From Paenibacillus illinoisensis NBRC 15959 (GTDB taxonomy: Bacteria > Bacillota > Bacilli > Paenibacillales > Paenibacillaceae): a stretch of 64,000 nucleotides of DNA. Below the pieces are notes generated by a model, which was given only the letters and a program-made list of their open reading frames with translations, was not told the DNA's origin and made no database searches. The stretch is from positions 715,820 through 779,819 of the forward strand of contig NZ_BIME01000002.1 in the NCBI RefSeq assembly GCF_004000925.1, read 5' to 3'. The position numbers and the translations under genes are program-made. Position 1 is the stretch's first letter; every line of letters begins with the position of its first letter. Of the stretch, positions 9,598 to 17,920 are shown one piece after another.

Positions 9598-11646
9598 ATG
9601 AAACCATCTTACTTTACGGAGAAACGGTTTATGAAAAAGCTACTTGGTATGTTCCTTGTAGTTGTAATGCTGGCTAGTGTTGGCATACTCCCAGCTTCAA
9701 AGGTTCAGGCAGCGGGAACTACCGTAACCTCAATGGAGTACTTCTCACCAGCAGACGGGCCTGTTATTTCAAAATCAGGGGTTGGCAAAGCCAGCTATGG
9801 ATTTGTTATGCCTAAGTTCAATGGAGGCTCCGCGACATGGAATGATGTTTACAATGATGTAGGCGTTAATGTAAAAGTGGGCAGCAACTGGGTTGATATC
9901 GACCAGGCAGGCGGTTATATCTATAACCAAAACTGGGGGCACTGGAGCGATGGCGGCTTCAATGGCTATTGGTTCACCCTCTCCGCAACAACCGAGATTC
10001 AACTGTACTCCAAAGCGAATGGTGTTAAGCTGGAGTATCAACTTGTATTCCAAAACATCAACAAAACAACCATCACAGCGATGAGTCCGACACAAGGTCC
10101 ACAAATCACAGCAAGTTTCACAGGCGGTGCAGGCTTTACATATCCAACGTTCAACAATAATCCTGCGGTCACTTATGAAGCTGTTGCGGATGATTTGAAG
10201 GTGTATGTCAAACCTGTTAACAGCAGCACCTGGATTGATATTGATAATAACGCAGCCAGCGGCTGGATCTACGATCACAATTTTGGCCAATTCACTGATG
10301 GCGGCGGTGGGTACTGGTTTAACGTAACGGAGTCGATCAATGTCAAATTGGAATCAAAGACTTCCTCGGCTAATCTTGTTTATACCATTACGTTTAATGA
10401 ACCTACACGAAATTCATATGTGATTACGCCATATGAAGGAACAACCTTCACCGCAGATGCAAATGGTTCCATTGGGGTTCCGCTTCCGAAAATTGATGGG
10501 GGGGCGCCAATCGCCAAGGAACTGGGCAATTTTGTATACCAAATTAACATCAATGGGCAATGGGTTGATTTGAGTAACTCCAGCCAGAGCAAATTTGCAT
10601 ACTCCAGTAATGGGTACAACAATATGTCCGATGCCAACCAGTGGGGATACTGGGCCGATTACGTCTATGGCCTTTGGTTCCAGCCGATCCAAGAGAATAT
10701 GCAGATTCGTATCGGCTATCCACTGAACGGACAGGCGGGCGGAAATATAGGCAACAACTTCGTCAACTATACCTTTATCGGCAATCCCAATGCTCCGCGT
10801 CCGGATGTATCTGATCAAGAGGATATCTCCATTGGAACGCCAACCGACCCGGCAATCGCAGGCATGAACCTCATCTGGCAGGATGAGTTTAACGGAACTA
10901 CGCTGGATACAAGCAAATGGAACTATGAAACAGGCTATTATCTCAATAACGATCCCGCTACATGGGGATGGGGTAACGCAGAGCTGCAGCACTACACGAA
11001 CAGCACCCAAAATGTCTATGTACAGGACGGAAAGCTGAATATCAAAGCCATGAACGATAGCAAATCTTTCCCGCAGGATCCGAATCGGTTTGCACAGTAT
11101 TCTTCTGGCAAGATTAACACCAAGGATAAATTGTCCTTGAAGTACGGCAGAGTCGATTTTCGTGCCAAGCTTCCTACAGGTGACGGTGTATGGCCAGCAC
11201 TGTGGATGCTTCCACAAGACTCGGTATACGGCACTTGGGCTGCATCAGGTGAAATTGATGTTATGGAAGCGAGAGGCCGTCTGCCTGGATCAGTAAGCGG
11301 TACCATACACTTTGGGGGACAATGGCCCGGCAACCAATATTCGGGCGGCGATTATCACTTCCCGGAAGGGCAAACTTTTGCCAATGATTATCATGTATAC
11401 TCGGTAGTCTGGGAAGAGGACAATATCAAATGGTATGTAGACGGCAAGTTTTACTATAAAGTCACTAACGAGCAGTGGTATTCTGCAGCTGCACCGAATA
11501 ATCCGAATGCACCTTTCGATGAGCCGTTTTACCTCATTATGAACTTGGCAATCGGCGGAAACTTTGACGGCGGCCGTACTCCGAACGCCTCCGATATCCC
11601 GGCGACGATGCAAGTGGATTATGTACGCGTGTATAAGGAACAGTAA
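9598..11646 (+). CDS. Secreted GH16 endo-beta-1,3(4)-glucanase with three N-terminal modules
   Basis: 682 residues from the second ATG, which has GGAGG 5 bases upstream; the ATG at 9595 is also possible. A signal peptide (LLGMFLVVVMLASVG, ending near VQAAG) is followed by three related beta-sandwich modules of about 105-125 residues: roughly 45-150, 158-268 and 274-400. Each opens with a S/TP-x-x-G motif and carries repeated W/Y-rich strands such as WVDIDQAGGYIYNQNWGHW. The last about 265 residues are GH16, with the catalytic signature GEIDVMEARG near 551-560 (E-x-D-x-x-E). This class cleaves beta-1,3-glucan (laminarin, fungal walls) outside the cell. The preceding two-component system is the likely regulator. 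The exact CBM family of the modules is uncertain. Confidence 0.92.
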   Translation: MKPSYFTEKRFMKKLLGMFLVVVMLASVGILPASKVQAAGTTVTSMEYFSPADGPVISKSGVGKASYGFVMPKFNGGSATWNDVYNDVGVNVKVGSNWVDIDQAGGYIYNQNWGHWSDGGFNGYWFTLSATTEIQLYSKANGVKLEYQLVFQNINKTTITAMSPTQGPQITASFTGGAGFTYPTFNNNPAVTYEAVADDLKVYVKPVNSSTWIDIDNNAASGWIYDHNFGQFTDGGGGYWFNVTESINVKLESKTSSANLVYTITFNEPTRNSYVITPYEGTTFTADANGSIGVPLPKIDGGAPIAKELGNFVYQININGQWVDLSNSSQSKFAYSSNGYNNMSDANQWGYWADYVYGLWFQPIQENMQIRIGYPLNGQAGGNIGNNFVNYTFIGNPNAPRPDVSDQEDISIGTPTDPAIAGMNLIWQDEFNGTTLDTSKWNYETGYYLNNDPATWGWGNAELQHYTNSTQNVYVQDGKLNIKAMNDSKSFPQDPNRFAQYSSGKINTKDKLSLKYGRVDFRAKLPTGDGVWPALWMLPQDSVYGTWAASGEIDVMEARGRLPGSVSGTIHFGGQWPGNQYSGGDYHFPEGQTFANDYHVYSVVWEEDNIKWYVDGKFYYKVTNEQWYSAAAPNNPNAPFDEPFYLIMNLAIGGNFDGGRTPNASDIPATMQVDYVRVYKEQ

Positions 11647-11674
11647 TAAAACAGCTGTTTGCACAATGAACAAG

Positions 11675-11711
11675 CCGTTGATCTGAATAATGAGGATCAA
11701 CGGTTTTTTTT
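11675..11711 (+). terminator. Terminator of the GH16 gene
   Basis: CCGTTGATC pairs with GATCAACGG around an 11-base loop, followed by eight or more T. Confidence 0.9.
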
Positions 11712-11848
11712 GTTGTTCATTTGAATTGATGTTATTTAAGCAGGTAGGATCTCTGTTTATATCTAGAGTCGCATCATGCGGGTATGGAAAGTCTCGAGGA
11801 TGTTTGGGGAATAGTAATTCATTATGAACAGGAATGGAGCGTAGAGGA

Positions 11849-12292
11849 ATGAAAGTATTATCTATGATTCAACCATGGGCGACCCTGCTTGTCCGAGGCG
11901 AAACTCTCTATGAAACAAGATCCTGGAAGACCCGGTATCGCGGTCCGTTGGCCATTCATGCAAGCCGGAAAGTCGATAAGCAGGCCTGCAAATATGAACC
12001 CGTACGTTCTTTACTCGCCAAGAATGGCTATACGGAACAAAACCTCCCTACGGGGGTTATCCTTGCAACTTGCGAGCTTTCAAATTGTTATCAAGTCATC
12101 GACACTAATCCTTCGTCAGCCATTCTGGATTGCGGAAAGGTTGTGACGGGTGAGGACTTACTGTTAGGCGATTACAGTCCAGGTTATTTTGCCTGGGAAA
12201 TAGCGGGTTTCCGTCTGCTCAAGCCCTATATTCCTGCGAAGGGAAAACTGGGACTATGGGAATATCCGATAGACGAAGAGTTGATGATATGA
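11849..12292 (+). CDS. ASCH-domain protein
   Basis: 147 residues. The start MKVLSMIQPWATLLVRGETLYETRSWKTR (quoted by position 1-29) is the standard opening of ASCH/PUA-like proteins, with the QPWA and E-x-R-S-W motifs, and PLAIHASR follows. I chose the ATG at 11849 because GGAG lies 9 bases upstream and homologues usually start here; 11834 is an in-frame alternative. ASCH domains are thought to bind RNA or modified bases, and the cellular role is unknown. The stop codon overlaps the next small reading frame (ATGA). No regulator is adjacent. Confidence 0.8.
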   Translation: MKVLSMIQPWATLLVRGETLYETRSWKTRYRGPLAIHASRKVDKQACKYEPVRSLLAKNGYTEQNLPTGVILATCELSNCYQVIDTNPSSAILDCGKVVTGEDLLLGDYSPGYFAWEIAGFRLLKPYIPAKGKLGLWEYPIDEELMI

Positions 12293-12542
12293 CCTATGTA
12301 ATCCAACATGAATTTCCGATCTGGACAATTATAAGTAAGGAAAGTTTTGAATCAGGGAGGATTTTTTGGGGCTATGTTGCGAACAATCTAAAAGAGCCTG
12401 TTCCATTCTTAGAAGTTTCATACAGATTAAGGGCTTGAGAGTGGGGGGGGGACGCCTACACGATGGATTTATCAACTATTTCTCTGAACAAAATCCCGAT
12501 ACATATGTCATTCGCATTTGGGTTGAAGTTATGATTCCCTAG
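12289..12542 (+). pseudogene. Broken small gene, possibly GyrI-like effector-binding protein
   Basis: The frame opens at the ATGA overlapping the ASCH stop and gives MTYVIQHEFPIWTIISKESF, then ends at 12438. A second frame continues with GFINYFSEQNPDTYVIRIWVEVMIP up to a TAG at 12540-12542. Together they resemble the start and the end of a small-molecule-binding (GyrI/AraC effector) domain, but most of the middle is missing. A run of nine G (12443-12451) lies between the two parts. The family assignment is weak; the frame break is direct observation. Confidence 0.4.
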
Positions 12543-12576
12543 GTGGGAGCTTCTTACATGTCTGAAACACAGTTCT

Positions 12577-12655
12577 ACAAATTAACGGATAGCTTGGATA
12601 ATACCAAGAAAGCAGCTAATCACTTTGATCGGCTGCTTTTGTTCAAGTTAACGGG
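12577..12655. repeat. TAACGGG repeat, short-payload type (degenerate)
   Basis: It has the left end TTAACGGATAG, the central hairpin AAAGCAGCTAATCA...TGATCGGCTGCTTTT, and the right end GTTAACGGGCAGGAT. The layout is the same as the copies at 35357-35448 and 63518-63612. Confidence 0.75.
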
Positions 12656-12928
12656 CAGGATCGACATCATATTATAATTCCTTATCTTAGCAACCTTCCT
12701 CCATTTCGGAACGTCGATAACTGATGATAAGGGGGATTATAATGAAAAATATGATATTTAAATACCGAACATCTATGAATACAAAAATGTTCTTATTCTT
12801 TATTGGCATCATGAAACCGTAGACAATTCGAAGAATGCGAAATTTAACAAACAAATTGAAATGGCAATTCAAAAGATTTAAGTGTCGTAAAGGTGAGGTG
12901 GAGAAGTTAAATATTGAGGATTAAATCC

Positions 12929-13627
12929 CTAGTTCGCTTTTAGTTTCTTGAGGTTTTTCTTGTCAAATCCCTTTGCAATTAACCATACAGACAAACTCAA
13001 TTCATATACGCCAACGGGAAGAGCAATCACTCCTTTTACTGCAGAAAGAGGTTCTATAATACCGAACATTTCTAAAAGACCCGCTATAAATACAAGTATA
13101 GCAGTCATAATACCAGATAGCGCTAACGTTCTTGGAACCAACCTTGTTCTAAAAAGTAAATAGCTATACAGTGCAGTATTAATACCGAGCATAAAATTAG
13201 GACCTAACATCGATGTCCATCGATGAAATGCTTGCAGCAAGTGACCGAGCTCTTTAAGATTTTCTATACTCGTTAAACTGTTTCCTTCATAATATATACT
13301 AAGCTGCACTAAACCTAGTATACTTACCACACCAACGGCAATAAGCACAGCTTCCATGAATCGAAAACATAGATATCCTAACGCGAGTTGTTCATTCCAA
13401 CGACGAAGATAAGGGAACAGCATAACCGATGTACCAACTGCAGTTAGAACGAGTATGAGATCGTTAAGTACTCCGAGCAAGACCTTTGTTTTAAAACCAT
13501 TTGCCACGGACAAATACCATTGTTCAGATAATACCGGCTCATAAGAGATAACAGCGATAACTGAAGTGACTGCAGCAACAATATAAAAAATCCCGATTAT
13601 AATTCCATTCCTTCTGTCTTGCGTCAT
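12929..13627 (-). CDS. DUF4386 membrane protein
   Basis: 232 residues with about six hydrophobic segments, starting MTQDRRNGIIIGIFYIVAAV. Family marks are the Gly-rich first helix, LFPYLRRWNEQLALGYLCFR, the Trp-Thr loop RWTSMLGPNFMLGINTALYSY and a C-terminal LPVGVYELSLSVWLIAKGF. The molecular function of DUF4386 proteins is not known. A GGAGGTAAGG-type site precedes the ATG. It is divergent from an AraC-type regulator 78 bases away, which is the usual partner of such genes, so the regulator probably controls it (inference). Confidence 0.85.
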   Translation of the reverse strand: MTQDRRNGIIIGIFYIVAAVTSVIAVISYEPVLSEQWYLSVANGFKTKVLLGVLNDLILVLTAVGTSVMLFPYLRRWNEQLALGYLCFRFMEAVLIAVGVVSILGLVQLSIYYEGNSLTSIENLKELGHLLQAFHRWTSMLGPNFMLGINTALYSYLLFRTRLVPRTLALSGIMTAILVFIAGLLEMFGIIEPLSAVKGVIALPVGVYELSLSVWLIAKGFDKKNLKKLKAN

Positions 13628-13705
13628 TTTACCTTACCTCCTTAAATTAATTACTGTCTAGGTATATAATTGCAGAGTTACTCTGAAAATGGATTGGAGG
13701 TTATT

Positions 13706-14575
13706 ATGGACCATTACGCAGTCATAGAGAGCGCTCTACTCCATATTGAGAACAATTTAGATCAGCCCTTATCTTTAGATTCTGTAGCGGATACAGCCAA
13801 CATGTCGAAATATTACTTTCACAGACTGTTTTCCGCCATAACAGGTTCTTCCTTAAACAATTACATACTTTCCAGAAGATTGAACGCTTCACTACAATTC
13901 ATACAATCCGATCAATTATCCCTTACAGATATTTCGTACCTACTTAACTTTGGAGCCCAATCATCATTTACTCGTGCTTTTAAACGCCAATATGGCATAA
14001 CCCCGAGCGCTCTAAGAGTACAAAATATGAAAATCCCTCTAACACCAATGCCTTCAGTGGTCAAAAGACCCGTAAAGAACATCAATGGTGATATTGTCAC
14101 TGACTTCACCCTAACAGACTTTGAATCCATACGAGTTACCGGAATAGCTTTTGAAGTTGATCTGGCTGAAGATGATTATAAGACAAAGATTCGCTCTCAA
14201 TCTGACAAATTATTGCAGTCAATTGATGAAACAGTAAGTGGCCCATGTTATATCATCTATTCAAATTGCCTACCTAATTCAACCCGCTTTAGAGTCTTGT
14301 TTGGAATCCCATATGACATTCAGATCAATAAAGATTCTTATTTTACTATTGACGTACCACATCTCTTCTGTGCCAAATTCAAGTATTTCGGTGATCTCCT
14401 TGAAATAGGAGATATCCTTAAAACTGATTATGCAAGATTTTTGAAAATTTCTAGACAGGAAACCGAGGATTCACATATTGAGCTCATTCAAACTTTTGAT
14501 GATATACACAATTTTCAATCTGCCTTCCACATTTATGCACCTATCAAAAAACTGCCGATTGATTCAGCATACTAA
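13706..14575 (+). CDS. AraC-family regulator with C-terminal effector-binding domain
   Basis: 289 residues from the ATG at 13706, which has GGAGG 5 bases upstream; an in-frame earlier Met lacks a site. An N-terminal AraC/XylS HTH (MDHYAVIESALLHIENNLDQ at 1-20, then LDSVADTANMSKYYFHRLFS and LNFGAQSSFTRAFKRQYG) is followed by a GyrI-like effector-binding domain (about 130-285). This is the Rob/TipA-like layout in which a drug or small molecule controls DNA binding. It is divergent from the DUF4386 membrane protein, its likely target. Confidence 0.88.
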   Translation: MDHYAVIESALLHIENNLDQPLSLDSVADTANMSKYYFHRLFSAITGSSLNNYILSRRLNASLQFIQSDQLSLTDISYLLNFGAQSSFTRAFKRQYGITPSALRVQNMKIPLTPMPSVVKRPVKNINGDIVTDFTLTDFESIRVTGIAFEVDLAEDDYKTKIRSQSDKLLQSIDETVSGPCYIIYSNCLPNSTRFRVLFGIPYDIQINKDSYFTIDVPHLFCAKFKYFGDLLEIGDILKTDYARFLKISRQETEDSHIELIQTFDDIHNFQSAFHIYAPIKKLPIDSAY

Positions 14576-15006
14576 TTACCATAATTTACTTCATGCCCTC
14601 CGTTCTTTTTGAATTATTATGAATGATCTCAAGATAACACAGAGGTTAAAAATGCACTTTTCAAATCTTGCTGTAACTAAAAAGGGCCTATTCGGATGTA
14701 TAATTGCCGCTGCTATGCTTTTTCTTCACTTGTAATAACCCGAGCGGGAAACCACAGCTAACTTCAAGAGCCAAACAGACCATGGCGTGCTGGTAGGTCC
14801 TGAATGACGTCGTTTGTGATATATTTATAACGGAGATACCTTTTAGCAGTTTGAAAGTATCGATGGACAGGCAGAATGCGTTAATCTCAATGACTTCCAT
14901 GAGAGGTCACTTACGATGTTTCGCCCGTTAAAGACGGAAAATGCGAAGGAAACAGGAATGAGCGTATGAGACCTCTTGAAAGGATCATGGCAAAGGAGCA
15001 GATATT
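14576..15006. other. 430-base intergenic stretch without a recognised gene
   Basis: Short frames only. One reads MHFSNLAVTKKGLFGCIIAA from 14652 and stops early; it looks like the decayed start of an exported protein but cannot be assigned. A good AAAGGAG for the TetR gene lies at its right end. Confidence 0.4.
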
Positions 15007-15600
15007 ATGGCCAGGAACGTCATCAAAGACCAGCAGCAGAGGGAACTGCGCCGCAATCAAATTTTGTCGGCAGCGGCTTCCGTATTTTCCGTGCGAGGCG
15101 TAGCCGTAGCGAAAATATCCGATATTGCGACCGAAGCGGGGTTAAGCTACGGTCATGTTTATAATTTTTTTGATTCCAAGGAGAAGATCCTATTGGCACT
15201 TGTACAGTCCTCACAGGAGAGGTATACCGAGCTGCTGCTCGAAGCGCGCGGCGGCAGCGGAACAGCATTGGACAAACTTAGATGGCTCATTGAACAATAC
15301 CTACAGAAGGGCAGTACGTCCACGAATTTCTGGATCGTGCTGCAGGCGCAGGCGACCGAAGTGTTAAATCCGGAGGAGAAAGCGGAGATCAATCAGAAAG
15401 CACAGGCTAACCGTGACCTGCTCGCTGACATTATACGTGACGGGCAGACAGAGGGTACAATCGTGGAAGGGGATGCGGTTGAACTGGCCACGTTGCTGCT
15501 GTCGCTGTTTCAAAGCACATCAATATGGGGTTACCGCGGCTTCGGCGAGCCTTCCGGTAATGCCGTCGATATTATGCTGAGGCTTGTTGTAAAAAAGTAA
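15007..15600 (+). CDS. TetR/AcrR-family regulator
   Basis: 197 residues. The N-terminal HTH is typical: RRNQILSAAASVFSVRGVAV, KISDIATEAGLSYGHVYNFF, DSKEKILLALVQ. AAAGGAG lies 8 bases before the ATG. The C-terminal ligand domain is TetR_C-like with no close functional clue. Just downstream there is a consensus promoter overlapped by a 10-bp inverted repeat, in front of a truncated reading frame and a TauD-type dioxygenase. I infer that this regulator represses that promoter. Confidence 0.9.
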   Translation: MARNVIKDQQQRELRRNQILSAAASVFSVRGVAVAKISDIATEAGLSYGHVYNFFDSKEKILLALVQSSQERYTELLLEARGGSGTALDKLRWLIEQYLQKGSTSTNFWIVLQAQATEVLNPEEKAEINQKAQANRDLLADIIRDGQTEGTIVEGDAVELATLLLSLFQSTSIWGYRGFGEPSGNAVDIMLRLVVKK

Positions 15601-15631
15601 ACCAAGCGGATTGGAATAATCAAAAAAGTGG

Positions 15632-15702
15632 TTGACAGCAAAAAAATCAGCTGGTATTATCACAGTTATAAAATGACAAATTGATCATTCTGTCAATTTG
15701 TC
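15632..15702 (+). promoter_or_regulatory. SigA promoter with overlapping TetR-type operator
   Basis: TTGACA (15632-15637), 17 bases, then TATTAT (15655-15660). Just after it, GACAAATTGA (15675-15684) and TCAATTTGTC (15693-15702) form an exact inverted repeat with an 8-base spacer, placed over the expected transcription start. Confidence 0.8.
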
Positions 15703-15738
15703 GAACGAAGTGAATGAAGAATCGACTGGACGACCGGA

Positions 15739-15798
15739 GATTCGATTTCCTAACCTTTTACCTGATCACAGGGGAAGATAGGAAATCGAATCTTTCTT
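15739..15798 (+). terminator. 14-bp hairpin with T-rich tail (terminator or leader attenuator)
   Basis: GATTCGATTTCCTA (15739-15752) and TAGGAAATCGAATC (15779-15792) are exact complements, and TTTCTTTT follows. It sits between the promoter at 15632 and the dioxygenase gene, so it may attenuate that transcript. Confidence 0.6.
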
Positions 15799-15856
15799 TT
15801 ATTCTCTAAATCCGATTAAATATATAGGCAAAGTTCCATTGAGAAAAAGGGAGCAT

Positions 15857-15934
15857 ATGAAAAGAAACAAGTTTCGGGGTTTCACGCTGACAGACTTATC
15901 AGTTATAGCGCTGGTAACGGTGGTGGCTCATTAA
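15857..15934 (+). pseudogene. 25-codon truncated frame (start of a membrane protein)
   Basis: GGGAG precedes an ATG encoding MKRNKFRGFTLTDLSVIALV and five more residues before a stop. A basic start plus one hydrophobic segment suggests the beginning of a membrane protein whose rest is gone. It could be an ECF-type S-component fragment, but that is a guess. Confidence 0.3.
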
Positions 15935-16025
15935 GAATAAGATTAGCTTCCAGGATCATGTCGAGATGAGTTTTCTTGAGAAGCTGTCCCAATAAATCAC
16001 TTTATCTAAAAAGGAGCGATTAACC

Positions 16026-16955
16026 ATGACTCAATTAACCGTAGACACATCCCGTCAAATTGATCTTTTAGCGAAACGCACGATACAAGGAGGCCCGCGT
16101 TTCCTGCAGCGTTTGGCTGACGGCCTGGAAGACCGTCCTTATACGTTATTCACGCTCAAGCCGCTTGGTCCTGTTATTGGCGCCGAGATTGAAGGCGTTG
16201 ACTTAAGAGAGCAGGTGTCGCCAGAGGTTAAGGCTGAACTACACCGTGCATTGCTGGAATGGAAGGTTCTTTTCTTCCGCAACCAGGACATTACAAGCCA
16301 GCAGCAGCTGGATTTTGCGAGACAATGGGGAGAACTTGAGAATCATCCGTTCCTGCCAAAGGGTGCGGCAGCGGAGATTACCCGTTTCGAGAAAGATGCG
16401 AATATGAAGGGGCAGGAGAACAACTGGCATGCGGATGTCACCTGGCGTCTTGAGCCTTCCATGGGTGCCGTTCTTCGATTGTCTGAGGTGCCGTCGCAAG
16501 GTGGGGATACGCTGTGGGCGGATATGGGCGCTGCTTATGACAACCTTCCGGATGAGGTGAAGGAGCGCATTGACGGGCTGAAGGCCATTCACGATTTCAC
16601 GCCAACCTTCGGACGGTCAATGCCACCTGAGCTGCTGGCACAGAAGCAGGCGGAATTCCCTGCCGCCGAGCATCCGGTTGTTCGCACGCATCCGGAGACG
16701 GGGCGGAAAACTCTGTTTGTTAATCGGGTATTTACGACGCGAATTGTTGGCCTGGCTGAGGAGGAAGGAGAGGAACTGCTCCAGTACCTGTTCCGTCAGG
16801 CGGAAATTCCGGAATACCAAGTGCGCTTCCATTGGGAGAAAAATTCAATTGCACTGTGGGATAACCGTTCGACCCAGCATTACGCTTCTTCCGATTATTA
16901 TCCAAACCGTCGCGTAGCGGAGCGGATTTCCATTATTGGCGATCGTCCTTATTAA
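16026..16955 (+). CDS. TauD/TfdA-family Fe(II)/2-oxoglutarate dioxygenase
   Basis: 309 residues, the usual length. The iron ligands are visible: H135-A-D137 in NNWHADVTW and the distal His285 in STQHYA. A conserved Arg in NRRVAERISI near residue 300 would bind 2-oxoglutarate. LRLSEVPSQGGDTLWADM and DFTPTFG are typical of the TauD group. AAAGGAGCG lies before the ATG. The family oxidises taurine, alkyl sulfates, aryloxyacetates and similar compounds; the substrate here is not evident. The TetR gene, promoter and operator upstream suggest induction by its substrate. No sulfonate transporter is adjacent, though a truncated membrane-protein start lies just upstream. Confidence 0.9.
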   Translation: MTQLTVDTSRQIDLLAKRTIQGGPRFLQRLADGLEDRPYTLFTLKPLGPVIGAEIEGVDLREQVSPEVKAELHRALLEWKVLFFRNQDITSQQQLDFARQWGELENHPFLPKGAAAEITRFEKDANMKGQENNWHADVTWRLEPSMGAVLRLSEVPSQGGDTLWADMGAAYDNLPDEVKERIDGLKAIHDFTPTFGRSMPPELLAQKQAEFPAAEHPVVRTHPETGRKTLFVNRVFTTRIVGLAEEEGEELLQYLFRQAEIPEYQVRFHWEKNSIALWDNRSTQHYASSDYYPNRRVAERISIIGDRPY

Positions 16956-17025
16956 TTATATACTTCGGCCAGGCTTCGCTATCATAGCGTTCTAAGAACA
17001 GTGGAAGCACGTGCATAGAGCAACA

Positions 17026-17169
17026 TGGATTCAGCATTCCGTTATTTTTACTTTAAAGCACGACGAAGGCTCGGAACAGAAACGTCAGTTTCTCGATGGC
17101 GGCAAATGGTTATGGCACCAGTTCAAAAAAATTGAGCTGGTGCTCTTCAAATTTGAAATTGCTCAGTAA
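17026..17169 (+). pseudogene. Fragment of a Dabb (stress-responsive A/B barrel) protein
   Basis: The frame reads IQHSVIFTLKHDEGSEQKRQ, the typical N-terminus of a Dabb-domain protein, but the expected ATG before Ile reads TGG and the frame ends after about 47 residues. The later part of the fold is missing. Confidence 0.55.
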
Positions 17170-17175
17170 TCCTCA

Positions 17176-17505
17176 TTAAACAAGACACGGAGATTTGCGG
17201 ATAAATGCGGTTAGTATCCTTGCTATATCTTCTGGTGGGAATTCGCAATTTGTCATAAACCAGTGTTGAATAATTCCAAACTGTGCATTTCCTAAATAAG
17301 TAATTGCATAGTCAGAAAACATATAGGCTGGATCTTTGGTTAAATTTTCAAACATTCGTGTGCCCACCAAATATTGGAGTCGCTCTCTTAATTCAGTTGG
17401 AGCTCCCGAACAAATTAGTGTTTTAAAGAAGTTAGCATGAACATGCAAGTACTGAAAGGCTTTCGTGATTGGAGGGTAAGCTTCATTATCGTACTCGTGG
17501 CTCAT
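17176..17505 (-). pseudogene. 5'-truncated TetR-family regulator (C-terminal domain only)
   Basis: 109 residues that match only the C-terminal ligand domain of the YcnC-like TetR group: FQYLHVHANFFKTLICSG, then ITYLGNAQFGIIQHWFMTN and a final helix DIARILTAFIRK. The about 70-residue DNA-binding N-terminus is absent. The fragment faces away from an aldo/keto reductase start at 17605, which is a common regulator-target arrangement. I infer both are leftovers of one divergent pair. Confidence 0.7.
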
Positions 17506-17604
17506 TAACTCTTGAATATTGATGGGTTAATGCCAAATTATAATAGGTTCTACAGCTTTAATCAACATGTGTTTATTATTTCTGACTACATTTAGGAGGG
17601 TACC

Positions 17605-17802
17605 ATGGAATATCGATATCTTGGGAAGTCAGGGACAAAAGTTAGTGCGTTTGCATTAGGCGGATCAAGTTTTGGAACTAGAGTAAGCGAAGATGAGAGC
17701 ATAAAAATCATTGATGAAGCTTTAGACTTCAAATCAATTTAATTGATACATCTAATATCTACGGAAAAGGGGAATCAAAGCGTATTATCGGTAAAGCTGT
17801 CG
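17605..17802 (+). pseudogene. Aldo/keto reductase, N-terminal fragment with frameshift
   Basis: AGGAGG lies 5 bases before the ATG. The frame gives MEYRYLGKSGTKVSAFALGG, the standard start of an aldo/keto reductase, then stops at 17742. In another frame it continues INLIDTSNIYGKGESKRIIG, the next conserved stretch with the catalytic Asp and Tyr. Coding similarity ends right where the repeat at 17803 begins. A normal member has over 300 residues, so more than three quarters are lost. Confidence 0.8.
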
Positions 17803-17920
17803 CGGGACAAGAGCCTTGTTCCATTCAAAGTCGCTTATATAGCGGCTTTTTTGATTTAAGGAACTAAGTTCTTGTCCCTTGCTGAGGACAAGAACATTGT
17901 ACCATTGTCGAAAAGGACAG
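17803..17920. repeat. Long-payload repeat, copy at 17.8 kb
   Basis: It begins GGGACAAGAGCCTTGTTCC, carries AAGTCGCTTATATAGCGGCTTT with a T run, then the hairpin AAGTTCTTGTCC...GGACAAGAAC. It interrupts the aldo/keto reductase fragment. It matches copies at 30.2, 36.0, 38.8 and 60.8 kb. Confidence 0.8.
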
